Positions 7,871 to 9,222 of a stretch of DNA of 9,222 nt are shown here, piece by piece. The notes beneath the pieces are model-generated. The model had not been told where the DNA came from. It did not search any database and saw only the letters and a list, made by a program, of their open reading frames with translations. The DNA is from Anaerocolumna jejuensis DSM 15929 (GTDB taxonomy: Bacteria > Bacillota > Clostridia > Lachnospirales > Lachnospiraceae): contig NZ_FRAC01000058.1 of the NCBI RefSeq assembly GCF_900142215.1, positions 1-9,222 on the forward strand. The letters are read 5' to 3'. Numbering within the stretch: position 1 is the first letter of the stretch; every line of letters begins with the position of its first letter. The translations under genes and the position numbers were made by a program.

Positions 7871-7923
7871 GTATAAATACAGTATTAAATTTAATTGAAT
7901 TTTATAGCCCTAAACTTGCATGA
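7867..7923 (+). pseudogene. Truncated head of a second immunity gene
   Basis: The ATG at 7867-7869 overlaps the toxin-tail stop as ATGA and is preceded by a good Shine-Dalgarno. It encodes MSINTVLNLIEFYSPKLA and then stops at TGA 7921-7923. That stop is supplied by the first bases of the YD-repeat copy, so the original gene was cut by the junction at about 7919-7920. Immunity proteins are usually over 80 aa, so this is a remnant and is not expected to protect. The reading frame differs from that of the following YD copy, so no fusion is made. Confidence 0.6.
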
Positions 7924-9222
7924 TGCGGGATGCCGTATTGTCAAGTTATCACGCAGTGCCGACCAAAAGGGCTGTGGAAAAGAAACGGTATCCGTCCGTT
8001 ATGAATACGATAAGAACGGCAATAACACCCGGGTAGTATTAGTCTCCGGTGGGGAAATCCAGAGGACCGAGCAGGACGGAGGGATAATGAGACAGTTCTA
8101 TGACACCAACGGCCAGTTAGTCAAGGTAATCCGTCCGAAGGAATACGAAGCTTCAAAAGAAGCCGGAGCCGGAACAGTATATACCTATGACACATCAGTC
8201 CGGTTACTTACCATCCTACGCCCAGACGGAAAGCTTCAGGAGAGCCATGTCTATGATACAGACGGAAATCTGATCCAGACCTTAGACGGAACCGGAAGCG
8301 GAGCAAGGTTCCAGTATGATCTTGGGGGAAGAAGAACTCGGATTGAAACCGAAGGGAAAGCCACCCAGAGCTACACTTTCGATGCCTATGGCAACATCAT
8401 CGGCCTGTGTGACGGAGAAAGCAACAAGACAGAGTATGTCCTGGATAAGTGGGGCAGAATTACAGAGATTAAGAAAGCAGACGGAAGCCAGGAATGCTAC
8501 GGTTATGACTATGCCGGAAATATCACTGAGAGCGTGGATGGAGAAGGCAACCGTACTATTTATGAATATAATGCAGCAAATCTTCTTTCTTCCCTAACGG
8601 ACCCGGCAGGGGAAATGGAGCAGTATCAGTATGAGGAAGAAGGGCGGCTGTTTAAAAAGCTTGACAGGAATGGGGTAGAGACCGCCTATACCTATAACCT
8701 TTACGGAAATATACAAAGCAGACGGGCAGGGGAACTTTCCGAAGTGTATGAATACACCCCGGAGGGCTTGTTAAAGTCGGCCATAGCAGAAGGAATGCGC
8801 TATAGTTATTCCTATGATGCAATGGGGCGAATGACGGAAAAGAAGGCAAGCGGAAGGTCCCTGTTATCCTTTGCCTATGATAAGAACGGCAACCTGTGGA
8901 AGCAGAAGGATGTCACCGGAAAGCTGACAGAATACCACTATACTATAAATGATGAAATCAAGGAAATTTGGGATGACGGAAAGCTTTTAGCAGAGTATAA
9001 TTATAACGAAGATGGAACGGTAAAGAACCTGAAAAATGGGGAAAGCCTCTATACGGAATATGCCTATGATAAGGACAAGAACCTGACCGGGCTGCGAAAC
9101 ATACTGGCAGGAGAAGTCCTGGCAGATAACCATTACCGGTATGACGGCAATGGAAACCGGACCAGAAAGCACCAGCTTCAGGGAGATACCAGCTATACCT
9201 ATGACAGCTTGAACCGTTTGAC
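7921..9222 (+). pseudogene. Headless YD-repeat cassette, silent copy of the main Rhs gene (3' partial)
   Basis: Codons from 7922 are open to the right edge (frame GAT GCG GGA and so on) and give DAGCRIVKLSRSADQKGCGK, RYEYDKNGNN, YTYDTSVRLL, and so on to SYTYDSLNR. It matches main-gene positions 4331-5806 at about 94-95% (roughly 71 mismatches in 1302 aligned bases by hand count), with one in-frame gap of 174 bp. There is no spike, DUF6531 or credible start: only TTG codons at 7895 and 7916, without a ribosome binding site. It is therefore probably untranslated in place and serves as a reservoir for recombination. Several changes damage YD consensus positions in its left half (AGR to SVR, GGR to GCR), while the last 282 bases differ only synonymously. 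It presumably continues to an RHS core and another toxin tip beyond the window. Confidence 0.85.
8052..8060 (+). other. Scar of a 174-bp in-frame deletion at a 9-bp direct repeat
   Basis: GGGAAATCC occurs in the main gene at 4462-4470 and again at 4636-4644, and only once in the copy. The copy lacks precisely the 174 bp from one occurrence to the next, that is 58 codons covering three YD units (REYDAADR, FAYDKAGN, IEYDLLNR). This is the expected product of slippage or recombination between short repeats, and it preserves both frame and YD phasing. Confidence 0.88.

Noticed and set aside
7895..7925. TTG codons at 7895 or 7916 as a start for the downstream Rhs copy
   Set aside because: They are in frame but have no Shine-Dalgarno at proper spacing, and they would yield a shell fragment lacking all delivery domains.
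7676..7930. Transposon or integrase footprint at the junctions
   Set aside because: No terminal inverted repeats, target duplications or transposase remnants were found. Homology-based exchange explains the layout better.
8316..8597. A 93-codon plus-strand frame, with a matching one at 4870-5181
   Set aside because: Both are the same alternate frame of the duplicated YD tract. Their similarity simply reflects the DNA duplication, and the sequence lacks protein-like character compared with the YD frame.

Overview
The window looks like a piece of a Gram-positive gut-type Firmicute, most likely a Lachnospiraceae/Clostridiales relative. That is an inference from gene style, roughly 50% GC in the long gene, AGGAG-type ribosome binding sites and protein wording, not from a marker gene. 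Everything visible lies on the plus strand and belongs to one polymorphic-toxin (Rhs/YD-repeat) locus. No RNA gene, insertion sequence, CRISPR array or convincing terminator was seen.

Positions 1-7175 hold one giant open frame whose start lies upstream of the window; at least 2390 codons are visible. In order it encodes: the end of a VgrG/gpD-like spike domain, a gp5/VgrG OB-fold, a beta-repeat needle-like stretch, an Ala/Gly-rich hydrophobic segment, a basic linker, a DUF6531 entry domain, about fifty YD repeats with a small coding minisatellite inside, an RHS core ending in DPSGN, and an AT-rich C-terminal toxin of about 210 residues that resembles AHH-family HNH/EndoVII nucleases. An immunity gene candidate (7175-7675) overlaps the toxin stop by one base (TAATG).

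Positions 7676-7920 hold two broken pieces of a different toxin-immunity pair: a 63-codon toxin tail with no start, then an ATGA-overlapping immunity head with a good Shine-Dalgarno that is cut off after 18 codons. From about position 7920 to the right edge runs a headless second copy of the YD-repeat region. It matches 4331-5806 of the main gene at about 94-95% by hand count, stays open in frame throughout, and lacks exactly 174 bp (58 codons) between two 9-bp direct repeats.

Read together, this is an expressed spike-Rhs head with its current toxin/immunity tip, a fossil of another tip, and a downstream silent cassette that carries more than 1.3 kb of homology to the main gene. Recombination between the two YD tracts would delete the 3.4-3.6 kb between them and join the expressed head to whatever tip lies past the right edge. 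That is a plausible toxin-switching layout. The switching itself is inferred, not shown.
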